Shown here piece by piece: positions 1 to 13,500 of a stretch of DNA of 64,000 nucleotides. The DNA is from Leuctra nigra (Eukaryota; Arthropoda; Insecta; Plecoptera; Leuctridae). The stretch covers positions 20,280,948 to 20,344,947 of the forward strand of contig OW203763.1 in the NCBI GenBank assembly GCA_934045905.1, written 5' to 3'. Under the pieces are notes generated by a model. It worked only from the letters and a program-made list of their open reading frames with translations. It ran no database searches and had not been told where the DNA came from. The position numbers and the translations under genes are program-made. Position 1 is the first letter of the stretch, and the number at the start of each line of letters is the position of its first letter.

Positions 1-1411
1 GATGATGATGATGATAGGGAGACGATGATGAAGAAAAGATACAAAGTTTAATCAGACGGTCATGGCCTATTAGTACAGAACCTTCCCAGCATTTGCTTCT
101 CGTATGAGGGAATCCATGAAAATACTCAATCAGGAACAATGGCTGCTGGAAATGAACCCATGCACTCCGATGACTTAATGTGTCGTTTATTGCCGTTTCT
201 TTTATAAAGAAATATTATAACACCTCTTCCTGGACTATTTAGTTTGTTTAAATGTCGCAATATTACTCAATAATTAACTTTTCGACTGATTTTTATAATC
301 TGACTATTCATTGGAGGAACTAATATGTATTCTCATTGATTTTTGTATTGTGCTATTTTATTATGTTCGCATCGTTTTCTTTGTCTGGATTTGAGCTTTC
401 GAAAGTTTACCGCCAAAGCTTTCGACCGGTACTAGTAGCGGTATCTGAACAAGGAAGTAGGAACTTTATTCAATACCGTCATGTGGCGTTCCATGTGAGC
501 ACTTTTGGAACATGGAACAGCAGAATATAAAACACAGCATAATTATTAATAACATAATAGAAATTCGTTACAAACAAAATTACGCTATGGAACATGGTGT
601 AATATAATGCAATAGATTGAATTAAGTTGGTTTGGTTGTGCAGGGACAATGACATGAATAAAAGATCTGCGCATTATCCAAATTGAATTGTTTATTGTAT
701 TGACAAGTAGAAATAATATCAATAGAAAGTGATATATTTCAAATAGTCCTACATTTGAACAATATTTTGTTGCATAATAATTCAGTAATTAAAACTTCGA
801 GGGTATATAAAGTTAAAAGAAAACTTCATGCATTTAACTAACAGATGTTGTTTTTAAAAAAATACTCCGAAATATGATTACTCTTATTTCACTTGGACAA
901 ATTGAGCAACCCAGCCACTCATTTTGAACACTTCCGATTAACAATAAACGCCAAATGATTAAGCTTTTTCTATAAAAGGGTAACATAACTATATTCACCA
1001 TGGCTCAAAGTCAAGGATACAAACTCAATTAAAACATTATAAACAAATTGATTCATTATGCATAGCATTCATTAAGTCATGACATCAGTTACTGTTTTAT
1101 AGGTCTTCACGATTTAAGAAACACTTTTCTTTTAGACCACAGGAAAATATACATGTAATATTTTAACATCTACTAACATAGGATATTAACGAATAGTTCT
1201 TCTTTAGTCAAGAATTATTCTGATAGACAAATATTGATATGATACATTATACCATGAACATAAAATTCCTTCCAAATATATTACCAGTGATTTTTGGCAA
1301 TGAATTCAGGAACCACAGATAGTAACATGTATAGATACAACATATTTACCTGCCCCATAATAATACATGTTATTACAACGCTTGTATATTAAATTCCTTT
1401 TTAAGTTACAT
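1..1411 (-). other. 3' UTR and downstream flank of Dscam2
   Basis: AT-rich, with no coding exon that I can support. On the minus strand the first AATAAA after the stop is at 691-696, so a 3' UTR of about 700 nt or more is plausible. The window edge has a short GAT repeat (1-15). Bases near 69-112 resemble the arm of the inverted repeat at 42169-42444 (shared ACCTTCCCA and CATTTGC words). Confidence 0.5.
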
Positions 1412-1568
1412 TTAGACTGCAATAGTGAAACTATCTTGATAGCTCTTTGTCGAAACTTTCAAGTTGCGACGCATTACGTCCATATCACATTCGGCTTCAC
1501 TAAGTTCGTGGCCATCGCAGAAACCTGAGGGCGGGTCAAGCCTTGTGGGGAACCCACTGTTCTTAGAC
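1412..1568 (-). CDS. Dscam2: Dscam2 terminal coding exon and stop
   Basis: Reads SKNSGFPTRLDPPSGFCDG, HELSEAECDMDVMRRNLK, and ends FTIAV before TAA. The acceptor is TGTTTGCAG|G, phase 2 in. The acidic HELSEAECD block looks like a conserved Dscam C-terminus. The last residues TIAV fit a class I PDZ-binding C-terminus (S/T-x-V), which would suit scaffolding at the membrane. That reading is inference from the four residues. Confidence 0.82.
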
Positions 1569-4500
1569 CTGCAAACAGAGAGTACAACTCATCATCAAAT
1601 CATTCGGCACGGCATAATGTGAAGTTGGTCGGTGGATAGATGTGGTCAGGTGTTACATAATATTACACCAATCTGATATCTTCAGAGTTTTAACTCGAAT
1701 GCGATACAAATTTAACATGCCAAGTCAGACTGATTACAAACATTCTATTTACATACCTACACATTATAACGTACTCTACACTAACTAACAGTGTCGAATT
1801 ATTAATTACAGCAGTTAATCAAATCTGTGGAGTTTGCTTCAGACTGTGATAATTAAATATTCACCCAGAAACGCTCACTGGAGAAAAATAAATTTAGAGA
1901 AACAATTATCTAGATTGAAGGAGTATTCAGAACTTTCAGTTAGGTGAGCGAACATTCAAATATATACTTTCCAAATAACGTATTCGCTTTTGAATAACTT
2001 TTGAGCGAATGCGTTCAATATATTTTATGCTGGGAACGTGAACACGTTTTTATTTATTGTCACGTAAATAAATTATACGGAAAAATAAAACAAAGTAACA
2101 AAGAAAACCCACAGAGCCTCGGGGGTCGTCCGTGAAACACAATTTCAGAGATCCGTTCGTGTTTACATACATAATTAGAATAATAGACCAGAACAATACG
2201 AGAAAGTATAAATAATATAAAAATTATTAATATAAAATTATTATAATAAAAACAACAAGAAATTGAACAAAAATTATTATTACAAGGATAAGGACGAGGA
2301 GCAGTCGATTTCATATCAGTATGATACAGGGAATGTATACATATTAACATAGCATATAAAACAATATTATCCTTTCTCTTATACCTTCGCATACATCCAT
2401 ATACCCACTTCATTCATTTTGAAGCATATAGGTTTGTTTGAAAAAAATTGGCTTTCATTAAACTTGAGGTTTAATTTTTTCTATGTATGAACTAAATATT
2501 TTAAAAGACTTTAAAAACAGTTTCCCTATCACTGTGAATCACACAATAGGATGCTAGAAGAAAGCTTACTTCTGTTAGGAAGTAAACATTTAGAGAAATG
2601 GCAGAAGTATAATCCAATATTTATAGAGTCATTCCTCATAGTGTATACAAAACTCAAATTATATTCCTATTTAAACGTAATAAATAGTTCCCTGGTCAAG
2701 TTTGTAACAACTAGATTTAAAAATAGACTGTGGTATATATAATACTATTTCTACTTATTACGTTTACGATCATCATGGTAAGTACTTGTTCAAGTACTTA
2801 ATTTAAATTAACCTTCTATATATCAAGAATGTAAAAGTACTTTCTGCAGCAGAGAGTAGGGGAATACAATTCACATAAAAAGAGGTATTTATAATCATTT
2901 TATGGCATTTCATTCTTATGACAAATTTGACGACATAAGGAAAGAACAGACGTCAGTGACTACTATCTACACTACGAGAGAAGAGAAATATTATCTACAT
3001 AAAGAGCTCCATTAAGTAGGAGTATTTATACGATATAACGCCAACGGATTAAGTTGTCAAAAGTACTTAGAGGAAAAAGCTCAAACCATTCAGGTTTACC
3101 TGTCGTCAAAGTGAACTTTTGACATAGAACGCAGTTGAAATGAATCACTACCCAGAGTAAAGAGCATTTTTGTAGATAACACTCAAGATAACACTGCTCT
3201 TGTTGTACATTGTAGTCACCGAAGCATGTTCTTGCCTAATTTCACAACAATTGTCATAACCGAACCATATTTTCACAGGGAACGCTTTTCCGACAGTGTA
3301 CTCTGGCCATGGCAACAACTGAACGCATCCTGGCACTCAATCAGGCACAACAATGGCTACAACAATGTGTTCGAGCTTACTTTTTACCTCACGTGGTGTC
3401 GATGTCGGCGCGTCACATTGCGTCTGTCTGGGACTGGAGACGCTTCTGGCGACGTGCTGGATTCTGGTCCACCGGCGCCAGATCCGGCGCCAGGGTACAG
3501 AATATCTGCAGGAGCAATCATCGGTTTACCTAGCCTCATATTCAGTCGCCTACGATCTGCGGTGGTTGAAATTTTTTGAAAAATGTTAGTTTTAAAATCG
3601 GCCATAAATCGTCAATATTTTAACAAAAATTATTTGATATATACACTTGGCGGCCAAAGTAAAAACGGTATTTGAACGTAACGGATTGACTGCTGGTCAG
3701 GTTTCTTGACAATCAATCCTTGTTATTATCAACGAAATCAGAGCTAATCTACTAGAGTTAGCTGACGCGTTAGCATGGACTTCATCGGATCTTTATCAGC
3801 CAATCCGTTTCTTTCGAATACCGTTTTTACTTCGGCCAAGTGTACTTATGAATATTGAAAATATTTTTTATGTACAAATTAAGATATTTTAAATAGAAAA
3901 TGATGCAATTTCTAGCGAACACTTTAAGTCATATAACACAACACAGTCATTTAACACGTAACATTCGACGAAATAGAATCAAGGGAGATTTCCGATTCCT
4001 GTTGCCTCTTTAAATTATCGATCTTGGTGGAAACCCGTTTATTAATTAAATTTTCTTCATTTCCGTCCTCAAAATACGTTACTTTATTAATGTAAATACT
4101 TCATTTTGAAATCAAGGAATGTAGAAACAGAAATTGCGTTTTGTAGCACTGAAATCAAATATAAAATACTTTTCAAGCTTCCATTGGCAAAGTTACTCGC
4201 TCGCAATCTTATTTATTTGCCATCTTATTCTCTGAAAAAATAAATTGAAATGATATTGACAAAAGCATCAAGATGGTAATATCACAAACGATCATCCTTT
4301 CATTACAATGCCTACGAATATGACTGTAAGTTATATTGATTATTTTTCAATGTATTTTTAATAATATTTTGAGTGTGTAATTTCACTAATTTTGAATAGA
4401 GCAAGAATTCCTACAAATTTCCTATGTACCTACCATCTGTACCACAAAGAAGTTGAATGGAATCTAAATAAATTGGCCAAATTTCTTGAGGAATGCTTTG

Positions 4501-7500
4501 ATCTGGAGGATTTCTTTAGCAGCTATTAAGTTCTCAAAAGCTCTACACTAGTTTACCCGAATAGTTGAACTTTCTCTCTTCTAATTGTCCTTTAACAACT
4601 TAAATCTTCTTAAAAGTAAATTACCGTATTAGTATTAGTATTAGTATTAGTATTTCCGTGGTACATATTCAAAGTCACTTTATCCACCTCTGGATAAGGT
4701 ATGTCTGGAACTGGATAAGGAGAGTTGATCTCTCTCGTTTGTATTTCTTTATAATTTTGTTTGTAGGTTTTGCATGTGTTGTTTTCTTGCTTCTCAGCTT
4801 ATTGTTTACAAGGTTTAGAGTTGTACAGAGTGTGTTAGGGTGTTATGATTGAGATTTATGATGTGTTTATTTTTATGTGTACTCCTGCTGATAAGCTATG
4901 GGTCAGTGTTTCAATACTCTGGCTAAACACCAGTAGTTGTGTATAAACAGTCTTTCAAGGAATGTTATTGGTTGTTGCAATGGCCATACAGTCCTAATCA
5001 ACTGTTTTAAATTTAGCAGAGTATTGAAAAACTGGCCCTCAATGTGTTTTTTTTTCTGGCTTAGAAGGGTGAAGTTATGATTAATCTATAAGCATAAAAT
5101 CTCTTAAAAAAATACCTTAAAGAGTAAAAAACTGGGGTATACATCCGAAGAAATACTAAATACACGATAGTTCTAAATAAGATGAGATTCTCACTATGCA
5201 AGGACTGTCTGTGCTCGCCCCTTGTGGCTGGTAGCGGCTCCAACCGATGACCCGTTGACCCCGAGTAGTCAGAACTTTCGGAACGCTGACATTTACTCTT
5301 GCTGTTGCCACGGATTTTAGAGTACTCGTCTCGGGGATTCACCTGCAAACCCAATCACAAAACATTCACTAAACCCTTTCGCTGACCCAATATGTTTCAA
5401 AAGAATGTCACATTTCAGTAATAACCATTGGGTGATTTTATGCCATAAATACGTGAATAATTAATTGATGTCTACCAATATAGCTTTCAACTTTATAGTT
5501 GTATTTTAAAGAGTAACAATCTGAATTACAAATAGTTTCCCAGCCCAGGGAGCTATTACATTCCATTTATTATTAAAATTGCATAACATTCATTTAATTA
5601 TAATACAAATTATACTTATTCTTTAACAAATACACCTCGAAATGCTGAAGAAATGATCCCAAAGCTGCCACCATTTGTATTTTTGATAAAAATATTAAAA
5701 ACAGTTTTCACAAAAACAAAGTTCAAAATGTTTCAAACTATTAGGTACTGGTCGTTTTCTCAAATTTAATACTTTGTATCAGGTGTCACCACATTTATAT
5801 GTGGCAATTTTCTAGTTTTCTATTAGATTTAAATGCTTTGTTTCTATAATCTCAAATCCTGTGCAAGACACTAACTCTCTTGAGCTGCATGGTCTCCATG
5901 GCTGGCTACATGGCTACATGGCTACATGACCATGCACAGAATGACGTGAAAGCTACTAGGACTCACGCTCTTGAGCTGCATGGTCTCCATGGCTACATGG
6001 CTACATGGCTACATGGCTACATGGCTACATGACCATGCACAGAATGAAAGCTACTGGGACTCACGCTCTTGAGCTGCATGGTCTCCATGGCTGCCAGCCG
6101 ATGGTCGTGGTAGACGAACGTCTGGATGTGTCCGGGAGACGAGGTCTGCTGCTGAGGATGGTTCGGCACATGGAACGTCGCGTACGGCGAGATGTCCTCG
6201 GCGTATTCTAAGTGGAACACACATTCGAATTGCAGTCGGAAAATACAAGGAACCAATTGAAATGTTATTATACTTGTTCTCAAGTTCTAAGGGGTTCTGT
6301 TATCTGAGCCAAGAAGAAGGTGAATAACATGAAGAGAAAGTTTCAGTTACTTAAGGTGGCTGTATATCACGTGACGTTTTAACCAAAAAGCTACAAATTT
6401 TCTATTGGAAGGGTTCAGTTTAGCAAAGACTTCTCCCTCATCAGATAAGTTAGGACAAATCTGTTGGAACTAATCTACGCAGAAAAGAACTGCGAAAATA
6501 ACATATTAGATGGGTAATTCCGCGCCAACTCCCCAAGGAATTGAAGTGACCCCCTCCGATTTTGATAAAACTTGGCAGGATTGTTCACAAGACAAAAGAA
6601 ACACATACATATTTTTTGTTTTGTCCAAATATTGAGTACTTTTTGAGTGACATGCCTTCAAAAAATCAACGTTTTGGGTAGTAGCCCTTCACGTTAACTA
6701 CTGTAACTTCTGTACCGTTTAACATAAATGCTTCAACTTTTTTACGATTTGAAGCTTGGATTATGACCTTTATAAATAATTGATGGGCAATTTTGGGTTT
6801 GTTCAACTAAGGGGAGAAAAATCAAAATTTTGACTTTAAAAGTGGGCCCCCCAAAAAAACATTTTTTTAACATTTTCAAAAAATTATGAAGTCATTGTTA
6901 TTTTATAATACACAATCCCTGAAATTTTTGGAGTGGGCACGCTTTTGGTTTTAACGCTATGATTTAAATTGTCAACCGGGAAGGGTTAAAATTATACCGT
7001 CTCCATGCATTATTATGCATTGAGGCCCGTACTAAAGTTAAATTGTGCCGGAATCCTGTTTCCTTCATAAATCACCTTGGATTACTCAACATGAACGATG
7101 TAAGGTATGTACTCATAGGTAACTATTTATTTTGATCGGATGTAGAGAAATAAAGTCACGTGATATACATCCACCTTAAGTAGTTACTTAAGTTCGGTGC
7201 TTAAGTAGGGACTAACTATATAAACACGGCCTTCTAATAATTTTCACAAATTTGGAAATAAATACGAATTTCTAGAAAACCGTTTCACCGTAGTATTGGG
7301 CATGGAAATTATGTATGGTATGTATGTATGGTTTTGTTCGGAAATACATGGAAAACTAGAATTTTCATCAGGAAAATGTCGATAGGAAGCAGTAAATCCC
7401 TGATAGCTCGGTAAAACATCAACGAACATTTTAACATGTTAGATTGAAACATTGCACCTTTTTTGTAAACATTCTATAGGTATATGGCAAAGCATCTTAA

Positions 7501-10500
7501 AACACTTTTTAAAATGTCAACAATGAATTTTCTGTATGGCAACAATGTTAAACTGAAAGAAAACTTAACTTTACAATGATATTTCAAAAACTGGTTCACG
7601 TTGACCGCTTTTTCTTGCCTTAACATGGTGAAGAATACAGACATCTATTCCTATGTCGAACGATGCAGTGAATTCGTTGATCGCTCCTTAAACATTTTAA
7701 TAACTTTAAAGGTGACAAAGTCCATTGGTGGACATGATTGTAGTACATCCATTATTGTTATATTATTATCATTCGAAGCCAACAAAAGTATGAAACCCAG
7801 CCCGACGATCGACATCTCACTGGAACATACTCAGTCACTGCTGTACAACGTGAGAGGGTATTAAAATAAACATGAACATTTCGATTTCATCAAAGAGGTA
7901 GTCGTCCATTTAGAAGAAAAATATTTACCATTCAGATTCAACGGACGTCGCAAAAAATACAGTTGAAAAGCATATTCACTTCATATAATATGACAAATTT
8001 ATGCGCATTCTATTAATCTTCTATTGTATTGCTATTGAAAAGGTAATTCAATACAATGACCTTTCCTCTTTTCAACTGCACAATGTCATGTTAAAAGTGT
8101 GAGGTTGAAATGATGTACGGGCTGACTTGGACTAATTGGCTTCTGGAGGGCGTAATTATGAATAAAACATCACCATTCATAACGAACGATGCTTTCCTGT
8201 TGCATTTGTGTAAATAATTTCTTATCTTATTAACAATGCAATGGTAGCTTGATAGCCACGTAGTACATAACGAGACACACCTTCAAATAAGCAGCAAATA
8301 ATCACTGTTATAATAACTACTAGATTCTTCAGTTAGACATTTATGTCAACATAATTATTTGGTATTAGATAAACTCTCTGTGACAGGAATCTACATAAAT
8401 GGACACATTTTCATGTAGATATATCGTATACTTGTTTAACAGCTTTTAATTATCAAAAAGCTACAAAGTCAGACAAACCCGGTTGATTGAGCTTTTTCCT
8501 TTCTGTGGACTTTTACTACTTCAAAGATGAAATTTAACGTTAAAATTGAATCATTTTGATTCTATGCCTCTTCTCTCGTAGAACAGGAATTAAATGGCAT
8601 AAAATGTTTAAGTTTGTTTGGAGGCAAGGAATTCAATGTCCAATTAAAACGCCAACTTATACTTAGCATCCAGCGTTCGCATTGTACATCTAGAATCGAA
8701 TCCCCCAACAACAGAATGCTAATCCCATCAAATGAAATCCCCGATTCGTATCGGAATGCGTGTAGCTGCTAATCAAGCGCGCGTGTATGTTACCTGGAAT
8801 TCTCTCGACGGAATGCGTTCCCATTCCCTTCTGCACGGCGGCGTAATACTGCTCCCTCTGGGCGAGGTTGTGTTTATTGTCCAACGCCACCATCGCTTGC
8901 GGGTCGGTCCGCAGCGTGCAGCGCGCGCGGTTCGGGTGCAGTTCTGGAACATGCCGGGAACGCGCATTACAGGCGGCTGGTTTAGTGTTTCATTTGGGAG
9001 TTATTGAGAAGTCTTTGAGATCCTGAACGTCTTGATCCCGAGTTTCAAGATCCTGAAGTCCTGATCCTCAGTGTCGAGATCTTTTAAAAGTTCTGATACC
9101 GAGCTTTAGATCCTGAACGTCCTTATCCTAAGTGTCAAGATCCTGAAGTGATCCTAAAGTCCTGATCCTCAGGGTCGAGATCATTTAAAAGTCCTGATAC
9201 CGAGCTTTAGATCCTGACCGTTCTGATTCTGAGTGTCAAGATCCTGAAGTTTTGATCCTCAGTGTCGAGATCTTTTAAAAGTCCTGATACTGAGATTTAG
9301 ATCCTGCACGTCCTTATCCTAAGTGTCAAGATCCTGAAATTCTGACCTCAGTGGAGCTTTAGATCCTGAACGGCCTGAAAGTCCTGATCCTCAGTGTCGA
9401 GATCTTTTAAAAGTCCTGATACCGAGCTTTAGATCCTGAACGTCCTTATCCTAAGTGTCAAGCTCCTGAAGTTCTGATCCTCACGAGATCTTTAAAAGTC
9501 CTGATACCGAGCTTTAGATCCTGAACGTCCTGAAAGTCCTGATTCTCAGTGTCGAGATCATGAAAGTAGTGATCCTGAGTCAAGATCTTGAATGTTGGAG
9601 AAACTCCAACTTAAGAATAACGTGAGCATAACAGATTTTGAGTTAACAAATTTAAAAACATAACAACATGAGTTAATCATATGAAATAAAATACTCAATT
9701 TTTGGCACAAGTGTGAGCTTTTAAAAATTTGTTGATGTCAAACGTAAACTTTAAAGTCAAGTAAACCAGATAGTTAAGAAAATTAGACTAAAAGTGACTT
9801 TATAACAACTCGAATCTGGAAAACCACAAACATACGTGTATCCATAGAAACGATTTTTTGTGGATTCTATTTCACGTTTCGAAAGATATAAACGGCAACT
9901 ATAATTACTATTTCTGCGAGAAAATGAAAGATTTCTTAAATGTCCCACATTGTTCACACATTAGTGGACTTTCCATATCCTTCAAATAAAAACAAACCTT
10001 AGTTTGGTGCAATCTGTTGAGCAGTTTCGGTATGTGAGAGGTTAACATACTTGACGCTCTAACAAAATCATCTACAACTATTACTGAACATGTTTATACA
10101 ATAGATTCAAGAGTTTAGTATGAACTTTGTCGGCCATTTATACTATAATATCGACAGGTCATCGTTCATATTACTAAATTAGAAAATCTACGTTTAACAA
10201 ATAACTGGAAAAGGTTCTAACCAGAGTACAAAAAAAACACAAACATTCAACGTCCGCCTATATGTATCATATGCTTCTATAGGCTCAAACCATTCTAAAA
10301 CCCACACAAGTGATGATTTGAGAAGAGGAAATAAGACATAAAACGTCACCGACTTACTTCTTCTAAAACATATGCAGATGGCGACTGCGACAGAGAGTAA
10401 GATAATCACCGATACGATGACAGGTATAATGAAGGAGAAGTCCAAGTAGAATGGAAGATTTTGTTCGTTATCCACCCGAACCAAGTCGGGAGCAATCGTT

Positions 10501-13500
10501 CCTGAAACACCAATATAACATCAACAGATTAGTTCCACAGATTTAGATTTCATGATATTTACTTTATTTGCATCCATCAATAGATAAACATCTTGTCAAA
10601 CAAATGGGTACTCTCTTTTCATGTATTATATTGATACATACAGAGGGATATATTCACCAATTTCCACGGTGTTTCTTTTTCATTTATTAAACAATTATAA
10701 AACATAATATCCGACATAGCCAGAAGACAAAATAGAATTATACATCACAACACACAGAACAAAATATAAACATTATACGTTTTAAACGTATAAAAGCTGT
10801 TGTTGATAGTGTACAAAGCAACATAATAGTAAAGAACGAAGTATTGAAAATTAAACTTTGAACTTCTGTACGTTAAATACGTACGTGAATACATGTACAA
10901 ACACTCAAACAAATAATGAACGGTATTCGAAAGAAAATGATTGGCAGATAAAGGTTTGATGGCATCATCCCATGAAGACTACGCTAACGCATCAAACTCT
11001 AGTAGGTGAGCTTTGATTTCATAATCAAACTACAATCATAATCTACAACGCGACAAGATAATTCTACAAATCGCAATACTCAGTAGCTGACATCGAGGTC
11101 ATTGGACTGATGATAGGTGCTAGAGGAACGATTCCTGGTTTATTTTATTATTTTTGTGAACGTTCTAATTTAAGCAAGTCATTTATTAGAAACATTTCAA
11201 TTTCTGTACCAAAACCATCGATAGGTATAATGAGAAATATTTTGTATTCAAAGTTTAGTAGTGATTAGACTGATGATTTTGTTGTAGTTGGTTTTGGTTT
11301 TTAATTTCATTTTATGTCATTTTCTATTAGTCTTAATCGTTATTGTTTTCATTGTCGTAGGATAATTTCTTAATTTTATCTTTTCAATTTATAATCGTAC
11401 CTTTTAGTTTAACCAAACATTTACTTGTTCTTTAGTATTCTCTTTTTTGCAATTTGTATGTGCTGTACAAACAGATAAATAAAAAAGGATTGATTGTCAA
11501 GGAAACTAACCAACAGCCAACCCGTATTGTACAAATACCGTTTTCTATTTGTTTGAGTTAAGTCATACTCAACTATGATTCTTATTCATAACGTTAAATA
11601 ATTTGTCAAACGGCACAAATGAATTCGTATGATTTCCAATTGCCACCGTACCAATATCACAATACTATGCTAAATTGAAATTCCCGCGGATGTCTTTCAT
11701 CTTGGAAGAGTGTCGTGATGACAGTGTTGCCATGCAGTAGCGTCACGTACCTCCCAGCAGAGGCTGTGTGATGACTGGGTAGTCGGCACTGTTGTACCCG
11801 GCGCTGTTGTACGCTCCCACGCGCACGGTATACTGCGTGCCAGGCCACAGGCCGCTGATGATCAGGCTCTCAGTGTTCTGGATGTTGTTCCCAACTGCAC
11901 AAGAACATTATGTATCACTGACTGGGATGACTGGGTAGTCGGCACTGTTGTACCCGGCACTGTTGTACGCTCCCACGCGCACGGTATACTGCGTGCCAGG
12001 CCACAGGCCGCTGATGATCAGGCTCTCAGTGTTCTGGATGTTGTTCCCAACTGCACAAGAACATTATGTATCACTGACTGGGATGACTGGGTAGTCGGCA
12101 CTGTTGTACCCGGCACTGTTGTACGCTCCCACGCGCACGGTATACTGCGTGCCAGGCCACAGGCCGCTGATGATCAGGCTCTCAGTGTTCTGGATGTTGT
12201 TCCCAACTGCACAAGAACATTATGTATCACTGACTGGGATGACTGGGTAGTCGGCACTGTTGTACCCGGCACTGTTGTACGCTCCCACGCGCACGGTATA
12301 CTGCGTGCCAGGCCACAGGCCGCTGACGATCAGGCTCTCAGTGTTCTGGATGTTGTTCCCAACTGCACAAGAACATTATGTATCACTGACTGGGATGACT
12401 GGGTAGTCAGCACTGTTGTACCCGGCACTGTTGTACCCGGCACTGTTGTACGCTCCCACGCGCACGGTATACTGCGTGCCAGGCCACAGGCCGCTGATGA
12501 TCAGGCTCTCAGTGTTCTGGATGTTGTTCCCAACTGCACAAGAACATTATGTATCACTGACTGGGATGACTGGGTAGTCGGCACTGTTGTACCCGGCACT
12601 GTTGTACCCGGCACTGTTGTACGCTCCCACGCGCACGGTATACTGCGTGCCAGGCCACAGGCCGCTGATGATCAGGCTCTCAGTGTTCTGGATGTTGTTC
12701 CCAACTGCACAAGAACATTATGTGTCACTGAGTACTTATATAATGCCAACTACCGTCTCGTAATGAGGTTTAAATTTATTGTCTTCTAAGAATGAACAAA
12801 ACTTATACACAGGAGGTAGAGGAAAATCATTGTGATTTGGGGTTTTAACTTGTAAAATAGCGCACGGCATAATTAGATAAAATCTTGGAATCAAAAATAT
12901 ATCTTTATTATTAGCACGTGACACGATTTTACTTTGCCTTCATAAGCTAACATGGGGGGAGACTCTAACTCAATTTATCTCAGAACCTACACACGAAAGT
13001 TTAAAACTTTTCTAGAGACGGTGGCATGATTATCAATGACAAAGTTATGAAGAGCTGAACGATCGGTCGTGGACTTCAAATATCAGCACAGCATAAAGAC
13101 CTAGAGAAGAGGGGATGCAGTTTTCGACTCACAGAATTTTGCGATAAAACTTCCTAAATACGCATGGAATGGCATACGCATTAGCATTACGCATTTGCAA
13201 TGGGTTGTAAACGTGACATTTGTGACGTATAATCTTGTGTTGTATGTTGCATGAACTGCTGTGAAGAAACTCATTTTAATAGACAACATTTTAAACCCCG
13301 AGCGCCATCTACAACTATCAACATTGCATTCTGGGTTTAGGATGTGAAGAGTTTGACAGCTGCCTGGTTGACAGTGCTAAGATGCATAAAGGAAGAATGT
13401 TTTTCGGTGTTTATTATGTTATATCATCTCTGTATTTAAATGTAACTAATTTTAGTGGTATTCAACATAATTATGAATAATATTAAGAATAGCAGATCGT

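Noticed and set aside
2060..2413. 117-codon minus-strand frame in the last intron
   Set aside because: AT-rich, hydrophobic low-complexity translation, no splice or start context, no recognised domain.
11895..12726. FN6 copies considered as mutually exclusive exons like Dscam1 exon clusters
   Set aside because: No copy except the innermost has a 3' end with a donor, and the copies are nearly identical, unlike diverged alternative exons.
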